A DNA stretch of 64,000 bases, taken from positions 16,711 through 80,710 of the forward strand of contig DFNH01000027.1 of assembly GCA_002375985.1 (NCBI GenBank). Direction: 5' to 3'. Source of the stretch: Firmicutes bacterium UBA3572 (lineage in GTDB: Bacteria; Bacillota; Desulfotomaculia; Desulfotomaculales; Desulforudaceae). Positions 7,739 through 16,559 of this stretch are shown here, piece by piece. Each line of letters opens with the position of its first letter. Within the stretch, counting starts at the first letter, position 1. The notes under the pieces are model-generated. The model ran no database searches, had not been told where the DNA came from, and worked only from the letters and a program-made list of their open reading frames with translations. The position numbers were made by a program, and so were the translations under genes.

Positions 7739-9136
7739 TTAGGAACGCTTGCGGGTGCGCAACAGACCCCCGACACTGGCTGTAGCAGCGCTCAAAAAGC
7801 TCTTCCGCTTGGAGAGAAGTTTTTCAAGAGCTTCCAATACGTAGTCCAGATCTTCCCGGGCGACGTTCAGAGGCGGGTAGAGCCGGATGACCGACGGGTT
7901 GTTGAGGGTGTAAACCGTGAGTATGCGGAAACTGTTCAAAAGTTCGACTGCAAGTAGACTGCTGATATGCCCGAAATCACCCATTATCTTTTCCGATATC
8001 CCCGTAGACAGCTTGGTTAGCAAGCCTTTCCCCTGATCCGCCAGTTCCAACCCGATCATCAGCCCACGGCCGCGCACGTCCCGTATGAGGGGATAGCTGT
8101 CTTTTAGCCGGCGGAGTTCTTTTAAGAAGTAGTCGCCGTTTTCCCGGGCACGGGTCGGTAGGTCTTCGGCGAGGGTGACCTCCAGGGCGGTGAGGGCCAG
8201 GGCACAGCCCAGGGTGTTCCCCCAGTAACCGCCGAAGGTGGAGGTGTGTAAGAGGGCGGTGTCATAGGTGCCGTAGGCCTTGTGCCAAGCCTCTTCGGTG
8301 GCGAGGTAGGCGCCGACGGGTACCATGCCGCCGCCCAGGGCCTTAGAAAGACAGAGGACGTCCGGTTCGACACCCTCTTCGGTGCAGGCGAACAACGCGC
8401 CGGTGCGTCCCAGGCCGGTCTGGACCTCGTCGGCGATAAACAGGGCCCCATACTGTGTACAGAGTTCACGCGCCGCGCGCAGGTAACCGGGCGGCGGCAG
8501 GATTACCCCGCCTTCGCCCTGTATCGGTTCCACGATAAAAGCCGCCGCGCGCACCGTTTTCAAGGCGTTTTCCAAGGCGTCCAGGTCCCCGTAAGGCACC
8601 AGCGTGCAGCCTGGGACGAGGGGCTCGAATGGTTCTTTGTACTTGCGGCGTCCGGACACCGACAGCGCGCCGAAGGTTTTGCCGTGAAAACCGCCTTCAC
8701 AGGCCACAAACGCCGGGCGACCGGTGGCCGCTCGGGCGATTTTCAGGGCGCCTTCCACCGCTTCGGCGCCTGAGTTGCAGAAGAAGCAACGGGTCAGTCT
8801 ACCGGGAGCGACTTGTGCCAGATTGTAGGCCAGCGCGGCCGGCAGTTGTTGCAAGGAAGCCTGGACGATCTTCGGCATTTCCTCCACCCGCCGCAAGGCT
8901 TCCAGCAGCCGGGGATGGTTGTGTCCGAGATTGACTGATCCGTATCCCCCGACGAAGTCCAGATACTCGTTTCCGTCCGTGTCCCAGAGCCGGGGGCCCG
9001 CAGCCCGGACGAACTGACGGTCGAAGTTAAGCATAATCTGCACTCCGGCGTACGGTGCACTCAAATGGGCTTTGGATTTTTCCCGTACCGCCGGGGTGCG
9101 CATTTGGAGGGCTTCTTCTAGTGAAATTAAGGTCAT
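7739..9136 (-). CDS. Class III pyridoxal-phosphate aminotransferase, putrescine aminotransferase-like
   Basis: The product (465 aa) is a cytoplasmic class III transaminase. The PLP lysine is in LSKALGGGMVPVGAY, preceded by FIADEVQTGLGRTG; other family blocks are FVGGYGSVNLGHNHP, CNSGAEAVEGALKIARA and EPIQGEGGVILPPPGYL. The last block, the spacing and the long N-terminal segment resemble E. coli putrescine aminotransferase (PatA/YgjG) more than acetylornithine aminotransferase ArgD. The likely reaction is putrescine (or cadaverine) plus 2-oxoglutarate to an aminoaldehyde and glutamate. It stands alone on the minus strand, convergent with mtaD and divergent from ylxM. Whether its substrate is linked to polyamine and MTA metabolism is an inference. 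Confidence 0.75.
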   Translation of the reverse strand: MTLISLEEALQMRTPAVREKSKAHLSAPYAGVQIMLNFDRQFVRAAGPRLWDTDGNEYLDFVGGYGSVNLGHNHPRLLEALRRVEEMPKIVQASLQQLPAALAYNLAQVAPGRLTRCFFCNSGAEAVEGALKIARAATGRPAFVACEGGFHGKTFGALSVSGRRKYKEPFEPLVPGCTLVPYGDLDALENALKTVRAAAFIVEPIQGEGGVILPPPGYLRAARELCTQYGALFIADEVQTGLGRTGALFACTEEGVEPDVLCLSKALGGGMVPVGAYLATEEAWHKAYGTYDTALLHTSTFGGYWGNTLGCALALTALEVTLAEDLPTRARENGDYFLKELRRLKDSYPLIRDVRGRGLMIGLELADQGKGLLTKLSTGISEKIMGDFGHISSLLAVELLNSFRILTVYTLNNPSVIRLYPPLNVAREDLDYVLEALEKLLSKRKSFLSAATASVGGLLRTRKRS

Positions 9137-9334
9137 TTACGCCACGCCTTTCATTAACATTAATAGTTTAACCGCTTTTACAAGCGGAAGTATAGCCGAG
9201 CTGCCTAATCTGCCTTTTACCGGCAGAATTGGTTTGGTACCCGGCATGCATATTAAACAGCGTAGTTTAGAAATCCTGCCTTCGGCGCCCGCGGTTGGCC
9301 GCTAAACGTAACACCTGCATCGTATGGGTTTTCC

Positions 9335-9364
9335 TTGACACCCGACCGTTGTTTTCGTTACAAT
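9335..9364 (+). promoter_or_regulatory. Sigma-A promoter of the ylxM-ffh-rpsP operon
   Basis: TTGACA (9335-9340) and TACAAT (9359-9364) are separated by 18 bases and lie 40 bases before the ylxM start. The hexamers are near consensus. The preceding 9137-9334 region contains small inverted repeats (for example 9172-9187) but no gene. Confidence 0.75.
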
Positions 9365-9403
9365 ACACGCTGTAAAGTAAAAGGACTTGATAGAGGGGCC
9401 AAG

Positions 9404-9700
9404 GTGGACAGATTTGCCTGGATCAACCTGCTCTACGATTTTTACGGACCGCTTCTGACGGACCGTCAGCAGCGGTTGCTGGAGCTTTACCACGAACAGG
9501 ATCTTTCCCTTGGCGAGATTGCGGAGGATTTGGGCATTTCCAGGCAGGCCGTGCACGATACGTTGAAACGATCGGAAGAGGCGTTGGAACGATTCGAACG
9601 CAAATTAGGACTGGCCACCAGGTATCTGGCCCACAAGAACCGAATCGAAAAGGCGCGGGCTAAGCGAAAGGCGCTGGCCATGCAGCGGGGATCCAAGTAG
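9404..9700 (+). CDS. ylxM: YlxM family SRP-associated DNA-binding protein
   Basis: A 98-residue helix-turn-helix protein resembling sigma-70 region 4; the HTH reads LSLGEIAEDLGISRQAVHD. YlxM is encoded next to ffh across Firmicutes and is thought to modulate SRP, although its exact role is not settled. The GTG start at 9404 follows GAGGGG and places the protein in line with family members (FAWINLLYDFYGPLLTDRQ). A miniature transposable element separates it from ffh. Confidence 0.9.
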   Translation: MDRFAWINLLYDFYGPLLTDRQQRLLELYHEQDLSLGEIAEDLGISRQAVHDTLKRSEEALERFERKLGLATRYLAHKNRIEKARAKRKALAMQRGSK

Positions 9701-9704
9701 GTTT

Positions 9705-9780
9705 TACGTAGTTTCTGCTGAAAGACTCCACCCGGTACAGCACACCGCTCACAAGGTAACTTTTTAGCGGAATCTACGTA
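9705..9780. mobile_element. Short MITE (64 bp) with TACGTA target duplication, between ylxM and ffh
   Basis: The element body is 9711-9774. Its ends, GTTTCTGCTGAAAGAC and (reverse complement of 9761-9774) GATTCCGCTAAAAA, are inverted repeats. It is flanked by the direct repeat TACGTA (9705-9710, 9775-9780). The internal CAGCACACCGCTCACAAGG stretch is shared with the 240-bp copy at 22476-22715, so this is an internally deleted member of the same family. It encodes nothing. Confidence 0.85.
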
Positions 9781-9812
9781 AGAGCGGGATTGATTACGAA
9801 CGGGGTGTGAAA

Positions 9813-11168
9813 ATGGCGTTTGCCAGCCTTTCCGAAAGGTTACAAGAAACCTTTAAAAAGCTCAGAGGCAAGGGAAAGCTGAGTGAAGAGGACGTTAACC
9901 AGGCGTTGCGGGAGGTACGGCTCGCACTTCTGGAAGCCGACGTCAATTTCAAGGTGGTGCGCAACTTCGTAAATGTCGTCCGGCAGCGGGCGATTGGCCA
10001 GGACGTGATGTCCAGCCTGACCCCGGCCCAGCAGGTGGTCAAGATTGTTCGGGATGAACTGGCTACCTTAATGGGGGGCGAAAACGCCCGGCTGGAGTTG
10101 GCCCCGAAGCCGCCCACGGTGGTGATGCTGGTGGGGCTGCAGGGTTCCGGCAAGACCACCACCGCGGCCAAGCTGGCCAATTACCTGAAGAAACAGGGGC
10201 GCCGCCCGTTGCTGGTGGCGGGCGACATTTACCGTCCGGCGGCCATCAAACAGCTTCAGGTCTTGGGTGGAAAGCTGGACGTGCCCGTGTTTGCGCTTGA
10301 GGAACAAGATCCGGCCCGCATTGCCAAGGCGGCCGTAGAGAGTGCCGGCCGCCATGGTCAGGACGTGGTGATCATTGATACGGCCGGTCGCTTGCACATC
10401 AACGAGGAACTTATGGCCGAGTTGGAACGGATCCGTGCCGAAGTGCAACCGCACGAGGTTTTGCTGGTGGTGGACGCCATGACCGGGCAGGATGCGGTAA
10501 CCGTGGCCGAGTCTTTTCACCAGCGGCTGGGGCTGAACGGGGTGATTTTGACCAAACTGGACGGGGACACCCGGGGTGGTGCCGCCCTTTCAGTCCGCGC
10601 CGTAACCGGCTGTCCAATTAAATTCGCCGGGGTTGGGGAGAAACTCGACGCCCTGGAACCGTTCCACCCGGACCGCATGGCAGACCGCATCTTGGGCATG
10701 GGCGATGTTTTAACCCTGATTGAAAAGGCGCAGGCGACCATTGATGCCGATCAGGCGGCCCAAATGCAAAAGAAACTGCGCAGCGCCGATTTTGATCTGG
10801 AAGATTTTCGCCAGCAGTTGCAGCACTTCAAGAAGATGGGGCCGCTGGATCAGATTATGGGTTTGATCCCCGGCATGGACCGGATGAACAAGAAGATGAA
10901 GGGTGCCTTGCAGTTCGACGAGAAAGAGTTGGTGACGGCCGAGGCGATCATCAGTTCCATGACCCCTTGGGAGCGCCGCAATCCGGAAAAAATAGACGGC
11001 AGCCGGCGCCGCCGGGTGGCCAAAGGTAGCGGCACCTCGATCCAGGACGTGAACCGGCTCTTGAAACAATTCGAGCAGACCAAAAAACTGGTCAAACAAT
11101 TCAGCGGTTGGGAAAAAGCGGTCAAGAAGGGCGGGAAGCGCAAGCTGCCCAAACTGCCCTTTATGTAA
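9813..11168 (+). CDS. ffh: Signal recognition particle protein Ffh
   Basis: Ffh (SRP54) binds 4.5S/scRNA and signal sequences and targets nascent chains to FtsY. The 451-residue protein has an N domain, the G domain with GLQGSGKTTTAAKLA, GDIYRPAA, DTAGR and TKLDGDTRGG, and the methionine-rich M domain (PGMDRMNKKMKGALQFDEKE, then SMTPWERRNPEKIDGSRRRRVAKGSG). ATG 9813 gives the usual MAFASLSERLQ start, with GGGGTG five bases upstream; GTG 9807 is an alternative. The rpsP gene follows after 42 bases. Confidence 0.96.
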   Translation: MAFASLSERLQETFKKLRGKGKLSEEDVNQALREVRLALLEADVNFKVVRNFVNVVRQRAIGQDVMSSLTPAQQVVKIVRDELATLMGGENARLELAPKPPTVVMLVGLQGSGKTTTAAKLANYLKKQGRRPLLVAGDIYRPAAIKQLQVLGGKLDVPVFALEEQDPARIAKAAVESAGRHGQDVVIIDTAGRLHINEELMAELERIRAEVQPHEVLLVVDAMTGQDAVTVAESFHQRLGLNGVILTKLDGDTRGGAALSVRAVTGCPIKFAGVGEKLDALEPFHPDRMADRILGMGDVLTLIEKAQATIDADQAAQMQKKLRSADFDLEDFRQQLQHFKKMGPLDQIMGLIPGMDRMNKKMKGALQFDEKELVTAEAIISSMTPWERRNPEKIDGSRRRRVAKGSGTSIQDVNRLLKQFEQTKKLVKQFSGWEKAVKKGGKRKLPKLPFM

Positions 11169-11210
11169 TACACACTAGCAGTACTTAGCCGATTGAAAGG
11201 AGGTGAACAG

Positions 11211-11489
11211 GTGGCCGTTAAGATCAGACTGAAGCGTATGGGGGCGAAGCGGGACCCGTTTTACCGCATCGTTGTCGCCGATGCCCGTTCCCCCAGGGAC
11301 GGACGCTTTATCGAGCAACTCGGGTACTATGATCCCTTGACCGAGCCCGCGACCATCAAGGTGGATGAGGCCAAACTCCAGGAATGGATGGGGCGGGGCG
11401 CCCAGATGACCGAAACGGTTCGATCCCTTTTCAAAAAGTCGGGGGTGTTGCAACGCCTGGGTGCAAACGCAGCCGAGGAAAGGGGTTAG
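11211..11489 (+). CDS. rpsP: 30S ribosomal protein S16
   Basis: A 92-residue S16 with the conserved start [41 protein letters not shown]. The GTG start at 11211 is fixed by the near-consensus ribosome binding site AAAGGAGGTGA eight bases before it. S16 binds 16S rRNA and is needed for 30S assembly. It sits between ffh and khpA as in Bacillus. Confidence 0.97.
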   Translation: MAVKIRLKRMGAKRDPFYRIVVADARSPRDGRFIEQLGYYDPLTEPATIKVDEAKLQEWMGRGAQMTETVRSLFKKSGVLQRLGANAAEERG

Positions 11490-11491
11490 TC

Positions 11492-11719
11492 ATGAAAGAA
11501 TTGGTCGAAGTTCTGGCCCGGTCCTTGGTGGATAACCCCGATCAAGTTAGTGTCCATGTAGTGGAACGGGAGAAATCCGTGCTTATCGAACTGCGGGTTG
11601 CACCCGAGGATATGGGCAAGGTTATCGGTAAACAGGGCCGCATCGCCAAGGCCATGCGGACGGTGGTTAAAGCGGCGGCCACCAAACAGAAAAAACGCGT
11701 GACCGTGGAGATAGTATAG
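11492..11719 (+). CDS. khpA: KH-domain RNA-binding protein KhpA (YlqC)
   Basis: A 75-residue single-KH-domain protein with the GxxG loop in VIGKQGRIAKAMRTVVKAAA. KhpA forms a complex with KhpB/Jag and binds RNA in Firmicutes. ATG 11492 comes two bases after the rpsP stop, with AGGGG upstream; translation is likely coupled. Confidence 0.93.
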   Translation: MKELVEVLARSLVDNPDQVSVHVVEREKSVLIELRVAPEDMGKVIGKQGRIAKAMRTVVKAAATKQKKRVTVEIV

Positions 11720-11746
11720 AAACATTAAAACTCGGGAGGTGACCCG

Positions 11747-12181
11747 TTGCGCTTGGATAGTATCATCATCACCCGACCGGTGGTGATCAAGGTCAGGGTC
11801 ACCGAAGCATACAAAGCGGCCATGCTGCGACAGATTGAGCACGCCATACGGCGCCTGGACCTGGAATTGCAACGCTTGGAGCGGCAGGCCGGCCCGGACA
11901 CGTCTGGTGCGCCCGAGAACCGTGCCCGTCTGGAAGATGAGCTCGGTAAACGGCGGGCGGCCCGGCAGCAGTTGGCCGAGCAGGCCCGGAGTGTACAGAT
12001 GCTCAAGCCCGGCGACGAGGTGGTGCAGGGGCGGGTGGAGAGCGTGACCCGCCTGCGGATTGGCGACCGCTGGCAGGAACTGATGGGGGTCGAGGTGCTG
12101 CTGGAGGACGGCCGGGTGGCCGAGATCAGAACGCAATCCGGAGCGACTGGCAGTGGGCGAGAAATTCATTACGATCGGTGA
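11747..12181 (+). CDS. ylqD: YlqD family protein
   Basis: A 144-residue YlqD homologue, conserved between khpA and rimM in Bacillus and Clostridia; its function is unknown. The N-terminal strand ([21 protein letters not shown]) is followed by a charged helix rich in Arg, Glu and Leu (residues about 25-85, probable coiled coil) and a C-terminal beta segment. TTG 11747 is preceded by GGGAGGTGA, which decides the start. The 3' end overlaps rimM by 29 bases. Confidence 0.85.
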   Translation: MRLDSIIITRPVVIKVRVTEAYKAAMLRQIEHAIRRLDLELQRLERQAGPDTSGAPENRARLEDELGKRRAARQQLAEQARSVQMLKPGDEVVQGRVESVTRLRIGDRWQELMGVEVLLEDGRVAEIRTQSGATGSGREIHYDR

Positions 12182-12665
12182 AATCGTGAATACCCACGGC
12201 TGCCGGGGGGCGGTACGGGTAGTACCGCTCACCGATTTCCCCGAGCGTTTTCGGGATTTGCAAGCAGCGTATGTGGCCTGCGGCGGTCAGCGGTTGCGGT
12301 TGCACGTGGAAACGGTGGCTTACCACAAGCGGTTTGTGATTTTGACCTTTCGGGAGATCCCGGATATGACGGCGGCGGAGAAACTAAAAGGAGCGCTGCT
12401 GCAGGTGCCCCGGTCGGAACTGGTACCTTTACCGGACGGACATTACTACATCTTTGACATCGTCGGCCTTACGGTTTATACCCGGGAAGGGGAGCGCCTT
12501 GGGGTGGTGCAAGATGTCCTGCGTACCGGGGCTAATGACGTGTACGTGGTGCAGGCGGAAAGCGGCGGTGCCCCGCTTTTAATTCCGGCCCTTAAAGCGG
12601 TGGTCCGCGAGATCGATCTGGAGGGCGGGCGGATGACTGTGGTTCTGCCCGAGGGATTGCGGTAA
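12153..12665 (+). CDS. rimM: Ribosome maturation factor RimM
   Basis: RimM (170 aa) binds S19 and assists 16S rRNA processing and 30S head assembly. Family features: [28 protein letters not shown] at the N-terminus, then the PRC-barrel domain ([46 protein letters not shown]). GTG 12153 lies inside the end of ylqD. The stop overlaps the trmD start (TAATG). Confidence 0.95.
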   Translation: MGEKFITIGEIVNTHGCRGAVRVVPLTDFPERFRDLQAAYVACGGQRLRLHVETVAYHKRFVILTFREIPDMTAAEKLKGALLQVPRSELVPLPDGHYYIFDIVGLTVYTREGERLGVVQDVLRTGANDVYVVQAESGGAPLLIPALKAVVREIDLEGGRMTVVLPEGLR

Positions 12666-13414
12666 TGATTATCGATGTTTTAACTCTTTTTCCGGAAATG
12701 TTTACCGGGCCGTTTGCCAGTAGCATGATCGGTCGCGCCCGTGAACGCGGGCTGGTGGAGATCAGCCTGGTAAATATTAGGGATTATGCGCCGGGCAAGC
12801 ACCGTACGGTTGACGACGCCCCGTACGGTGGCGGGAGCGGCATGGTGATGCAGCCCGGACCGATCTGGCAGGCGCTGGATTCCTTGCGGGCGCGGGGCCG
12901 GGCGGAAACGGTAGTGCTCTTGTGTCCGCAAGGCGTCCGGTTTGACCAGGAACTGGCGCGGGCTCTGGCGAACACCCCTACACTGGCCTTGATCTGTGGT
13001 CATTACGAGGGTGTGGACGAGCGGGTCCGGGAAACGGTGGACCTGGAGGTTTCGGTAGGCGATTTCGTGGTTACCGGGGGAGAGATTCCGGCGATGCTCG
13101 TCGTGGATGCGGTGTGCCGGTTGATTCCCGGAGTGTTGGGCGGACCGGGCGGTGCCGAAGACGACTCCTTCGCGAGTGGCTTGCTTGAATACCCCCAGTA
13201 CACCAGGCCCCGTAACTTTAGGGGTCTAGAGGTGCCGGAGGTACTTCTTAGCGGTCACCACCAGCGTATCGCCCGCTGGCGCCGACAGGAGGCGCTGGTG
13301 CGTACCCTGGTACGGCGTCCGGAGTTGATCGATCGGGCGCAGCTCGAACCGGAAGACCGGGAGGTGCTGCGGGCGCTGGCCCGCCGCCTGCAGGCGTTGG
13401 ACTTGGACTCCTAA
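12665..13414 (+). CDS. trmD: tRNA (guanine37-N1)-methyltransferase
   Basis: TrmD methylates G37 in tRNAs that read CNN/CGG-type codons and prevents frameshifting; it uses SAM in a trefoil-knot fold. The 249-residue protein shows [26 protein letters not shown], the knot motif [28 protein letters not shown] and the C-terminal [16 protein letters not shown]. The start codon overlaps the rimM stop. The methylation produces SAH, feeding the recycling enzymes encoded upstream. Confidence 0.97.
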   Translation: MIIDVLTLFPEMFTGPFASSMIGRARERGLVEISLVNIRDYAPGKHRTVDDAPYGGGSGMVMQPGPIWQALDSLRARGRAETVVLLCPQGVRFDQELARALANTPTLALICGHYEGVDERVRETVDLEVSVGDFVVTGGEIPAMLVVDAVCRLIPGVLGGPGGAEDDSFASGLLEYPQYTRPRNFRGLEVPEVLLSGHHQRIARWRRQEALVRTLVRRPELIDRAQLEPEDREVLRALARRLQALDLDS

Positions 13415-13516
13415 CGTGGCCGGGCCTAAAAACCTTGCCATAAGTGGGAACGCCGTGGTAAAATTACGGGTGGCTGTGGCCGTAAATGGCCATGAGGTAT
13501 GAGGAGGCAAACGTTG

Positions 13517-13864
13517 ATGAACCAGGTTCGATCCTTTGAACAGGAACAGATGCGGTCGGACATTCCTGATTTTCGCCCTGGGGACACCGTACGGGTGCAC
13601 GTGAAAGTGGTGGAGGGTGAGCGGCAAAGGATCCAGGTTTTCGAAGGGATTGTGATCCGCAGGCGCGGTAAGGGCCTGAGTGAGACCTTCACCGTGCGGC
13701 GTGTTTCCTACGGAGTCGGTGTGGAGCGCACTTTTCCGTTGCACTCCCCGCGCGTGGACCGGATTGAGTTGGTCCGGCAGGGGCGTGTCCGCCGGGCTCG
13801 GCTGTACTACCTGCGCAACCTACGAGGCAAGGCGGCGCGCATCCGGGACCGCAACGCCAAATAG
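13517..13864 (+). CDS. rplS: 50S ribosomal protein L19
   Basis: L19 (115 aa) lies at the 30S-50S interface. The sequence shows [28 protein letters not shown] and [24 protein letters not shown], the L19 signature. GAGGAGGC at 13501-13508 supports ATG 13517 (or TTG 13514). A hairpin follows the gene. Confidence 0.96.
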   Translation: MNQVRSFEQEQMRSDIPDFRPGDTVRVHVKVVEGERQRIQVFEGIVIRRRGKGLSETFTVRRVSYGVGVERTFPLHSPRVDRIELVRQGRVRRARLYYLRNLRGKAARIRDRNAK

Positions 13865-13873
13865 CGGGGCAAG

Positions 13874-13898
13874 AAGAGGGGCTCTCGGTGCTCCTCTT
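13874..13898 (+). terminator. Hairpin between rplS and lepB
   Basis: AAGAGGGGC (13874-13882) pairs with GCTCCTCTT (13890-13898) with one G-T wobble, followed by TGGTTTG. The stem is strong but the T-run is poor, so it may be a leaky terminator or an mRNA end-stabilising hairpin that separates the ribosomal genes from lepB. Confidence 0.45.
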
Positions 13899-13921
13899 TG
13901 GTTTGCATCGGAGGGGTTAGT

Positions 13922-14446
13922 TTGGGAACCGGGCGGCGTCGGGGGGTCTTTGGCGACCTTTTTGAATCCCTGCTGGTGGCCGTAATCCTGGCACTGGTGA
14001 TTCGTTTTTTCATCTTCCAACCTTTTTACATTCCGTCCGGATCGATGGAACCAACCCTGTTGACCGGCGATCGCATCATCGTTTCCAAGTTCAGCTATTA
14101 CTTCAGTGAACCAGAACGGGGCGACGTGGTCGTGTTTAAGTATCCCCGCGATCCCAAGCGGGCCTTTGTTAAACGGGTGGTGGCGTTAGGCGGGGAAACA
14201 GTGGCGATCGCGGACAATCAGCTGTATATCGACGGGGTACCGGTGCCCGAGGCTTACGTTCCGGAGGGGATGGCTTACCCTGATTTCGGTCCGGTCCGGG
14301 TGCCCGAGGGCAAACTGTTTGTTTTGGGAGACAACCGGGCGAACAGTGATGACAGCCGGGTCTGGGGATTTCTAGACGAGGATCTGCTAATCGGCAAGGC
14401 AGTCGCCGTCTACTGGCCGGTAGGCCGAATTGGGGGCGTGGAGTAA
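13922..14446 (+). CDS. lepB: Type I signal peptidase
   Basis: A single-pass membrane protease that removes signal peptides (174 aa). One N-terminal transmembrane helix (LLVAVILALVIRFFIF) is followed by the catalytic serine box SGSMEPTLLTGDRI, the general-base lysine region KRAFVKRVVALGGE and the box GDNRANSDDSRVWG. TTG 13922 with GGAGGGG five bases upstream is the best start; TTG 13898 is in frame but has no site. It precedes rbgA as in many Firmicutes. Confidence 0.95.
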   Translation: MGTGRRRGVFGDLFESLLVAVILALVIRFFIFQPFYIPSGSMEPTLLTGDRIIVSKFSYYFSEPERGDVVVFKYPRDPKRAFVKRVVALGGETVAIADNQLYIDGVPVPEAYVPEGMAYPDFGPVRVPEGKLFVLGDNRANSDDSRVWGFLDEDLLIGKAVAVYWPVGRIGGVE

Positions 14447-14468
14447 AAGGGCAAAGCGGGTGGGTAAG

Positions 14469-15308
14469 ATGTCGGTGCAGTGGTATCCCGGGCACATGGC
14501 TAAAGCCAAACGCCTGATCCGCGAACAATTGCGACTCTGTGATGTTGTCTTCGAACTGGCCGACGCCCGTATCCCGCGCACCGGTAGAAATCCGGTCCTG
14601 GACCAAATGATTGCCCACAAGCCCCGTATCCTGGTGCTTACCAAGCCAGATCTGGCCGATCCCGTTCTGACCCGCCAGTGGCTCGATGTGTTGGGGCAGA
14701 GCGGTACGCTGGCCCTGAAGTTCAACGCCGTGCGCGGCGGACGGGTGGAGAATGTTTTTCAGGCCGTACAGCGTGTACTGGACGGTGCGGGGAAAGGGCA
14801 CACCAAGGGTTTCTTCCGGGCGATCACCGTGGGAATTCCTAACGTGGGTAAATCCTCTTTTATAAACCGCTTGACCGGGCAGCGCGTGGCCGCCGTTGGC
14901 AGACAACCGGGGATTACCCGGGGCAAACAATGGATCAAGGTCAACCGGTGGCTCGAAGTGCTAGACACGCCCGGGACGCTTTGGCCCCCAACCACCTCCG
15001 ATCCGGCGGTGGGTTATCGGTTGGCTGCGACCGGGGCCGTGCCGGACGAGGTTGTAGGGAAGGAAGAAGTGGCGGCTTGGCTGATTGCCTGGATTACCGA
15101 GAATAACCCCGGGGCCTTGCGTAAGCGTTACGACCTACGTGTTATTCCCGGAGAGCCCGTGGACCTCTTGGAGATTATCGGCTTAAGGCGGGGACTGTTG
15201 CTCCCCGGAGGAAAAGTTGATCACGAAAAAACAGCCGCGATGCTGCTTAAAGATTTCCGAAACGGCATGCTCGGCCGTTTCACTTTAGATGTTCCGGAGT
15301 TACCCTGA
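14469..15308 (+). CDS. rbgA: Ribosome biogenesis GTPase RbgA (YlqF)
   Basis: RbgA is a circularly permuted GTPase needed for late 50S assembly. The permuted order is visible in its 279 residues: G4 TKPDLADP comes first, then G1 NVGKSSFINRL, then G3 DTPGTLWP, followed by the C-terminal ANTAR-like helices. The N-terminal VQWYPGHMAKAKRLI is typical. ATG 14469 gives the family length. The stop overlaps the rnhB start (TGATG). Confidence 0.95.
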   Translation: MSVQWYPGHMAKAKRLIREQLRLCDVVFELADARIPRTGRNPVLDQMIAHKPRILVLTKPDLADPVLTRQWLDVLGQSGTLALKFNAVRGGRVENVFQAVQRVLDGAGKGHTKGFFRAITVGIPNVGKSSFINRLTGQRVAAVGRQPGITRGKQWIKVNRWLEVLDTPGTLWPPTTSDPAVGYRLAATGAVPDEVVGKEEVAAWLIAWITENNPGALRKRYDLRVIPGEPVDLLEIIGLRRGLLLPGGKVDHEKTAAMLLKDFRNGMLGRFTLDVPELP

Positions 15309-16135
15309 TGACCAGGTTAAGGTTAATTGACGATTTCCGGTCCCTGAGCCTTTCTGAGCTCCAAAAGCTGGTTTTAAAGGGTACACCCGAGGCGGCTCTG
15401 CTCGACGTGCTTAAGGCCGACGGGCGGGTGGGGGCGCAAAGGCTGTACCAGCAATTGCAGCGGCGACTGTCCCGAGAGCGGGAGGAGAACGAACGGCTGC
15501 GCGCGTTGTACAGCTATGAGCGTACTCTGGAAGTGGCGGGTTGCGGACCGGTGGCCGGGGTAGACGAGGCCGGCAGAGGGCCATTGGCCGGTCCGGTGGT
15601 TGCGGCGGCGGTGATCCTGTCCGGACAAGCGATAATCCCCGCCTTAAAGGATTCCAAGTTGCTCAACAGTGATGCCCGACGCCGGATAGCGGAGGTTATC
15701 ACTACGGAAGCTTGCGCCTGGGGCATCGGGATCGCCGACGTTGCCGAGATCGAGCGTTTGAACATCCTCCAGGCCAGCCTTTTGGCTATGCGGCGGGCGC
15801 TGGCCGTGCTTGGCCGTCGGCCCGGCTGGGTGCTGGTGGACGGAACGTTTACGGTGCCCGGTTATGCGGGAGGGCAGACTGCCCTGGTCGGCGGCGACCG
15901 GGTGAGTGCGACGGTGGCGGCTGCTTCTATCCTGGCCAAGGTCTACCGGGACGAACTAATGGAACACGCCCACCACCACTATCCCCATTACGGTTTTGAC
16001 CGTCATAAGGGCTACGCCACGGCCGAACACTACCGGGCCCTGGCGCGCTACGGCCCGTGCCCGCTACACCGGCCCAGTTTTTTACGGCGCAGGTTCTCAA
16101 GTCAGTACAACAGTGGGTGCCGGGACACTGATTAA
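15308..16135 (+). CDS. rnhB: Ribonuclease HII
   Basis: RNase HII removes ribonucleotides and RNA from RNA-DNA hybrids. The 275-residue protein has a Bacillus-type N-terminal extension of about 75 residues, then the catalytic domain GVDEAGRGPLAGPVVAAAV (DEAGR signature), KDSKLL, LVDG and ASILAKVYRDELM. It follows rbgA with overlapping codons and is followed by yraN. Confidence 0.95.
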   Translation: MTRLRLIDDFRSLSLSELQKLVLKGTPEAALLDVLKADGRVGAQRLYQQLQRRLSREREENERLRALYSYERTLEVAGCGPVAGVDEAGRGPLAGPVVAAAVILSGQAIIPALKDSKLLNSDARRRIAEVITTEACAWGIGIADVAEIERLNILQASLLAMRRALAVLGRRPGWVLVDGTFTVPGYAGGQTALVGGDRVSATVAAASILAKVYRDELMEHAHHHYPHYGFDRHKGYATAEHYRALARYGPCPLHRPSFLRRRFSSQYNSGCRDTD

Positions 16136-16165
16136 TTGTGGCCTGTGTTAGATGGTGGCGTGATA

Positions 16166-16516
16166 ATGAACCGACGGTCTCTGGGGAAACGGGGCGAAGC
16201 GCTGGCGATTGCCCACCTGAAAAAGCGGGGCATGCGCATTGAGGCCAAAAACTTTCGCTGTCGCTTGGGCGAAATCGACCTTATAGCCCGAGACGGGAAC
16301 ATGCTGGTGTTCATCGAGGTTCGGTCACGCACCTCCACCAATTTTGGCCTGCCCCAGGAAACCATTAGCCACCACAAGCAACAGCGGCTGCGCCGCATCG
16401 CCCAGTTCTACCTGCTGGGCCGGACCGAGACGGCGGTCCGCTTTGATGTGGTGGCCGTATTTTTCGACCGTGAGGGTAACCTCCGCCGACTGGAACACAT
16501 CCCCAACGCCTTTTGA
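16166..16516 (+). CDS. yraN: YraN family (UPF0102) endonuclease-like protein
   Basis: A 116-residue protein of the UPF0102 family with a restriction-endonuclease-like fold. The sequence shows GKRGEALAIAHLKKRGMRIEAKNFRCRLGEIDLIARD, FIEVRSR and the QRLRRIAQFYL segment; the E-I-D-L and E-V-R residues correspond to the putative metal site. The cellular role is unknown. ATG 16166 is preferred for length; the frame is open from a GTG-like position directly after the rnhB stop. Confidence 0.9.
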   Translation: MNRRSLGKRGEALAIAHLKKRGMRIEAKNFRCRLGEIDLIARDGNMLVFIEVRSRTSTNFGLPQETISHHKQQRLRRIAQFYLLGRTETAVRFDVVAVFFDREGNLRRLEHIPNAF

Positions 16517-16559
16517 GGCAGTGGTTCCGCTCTGTGTTGCTGATCGTGTTTCGATGTGC

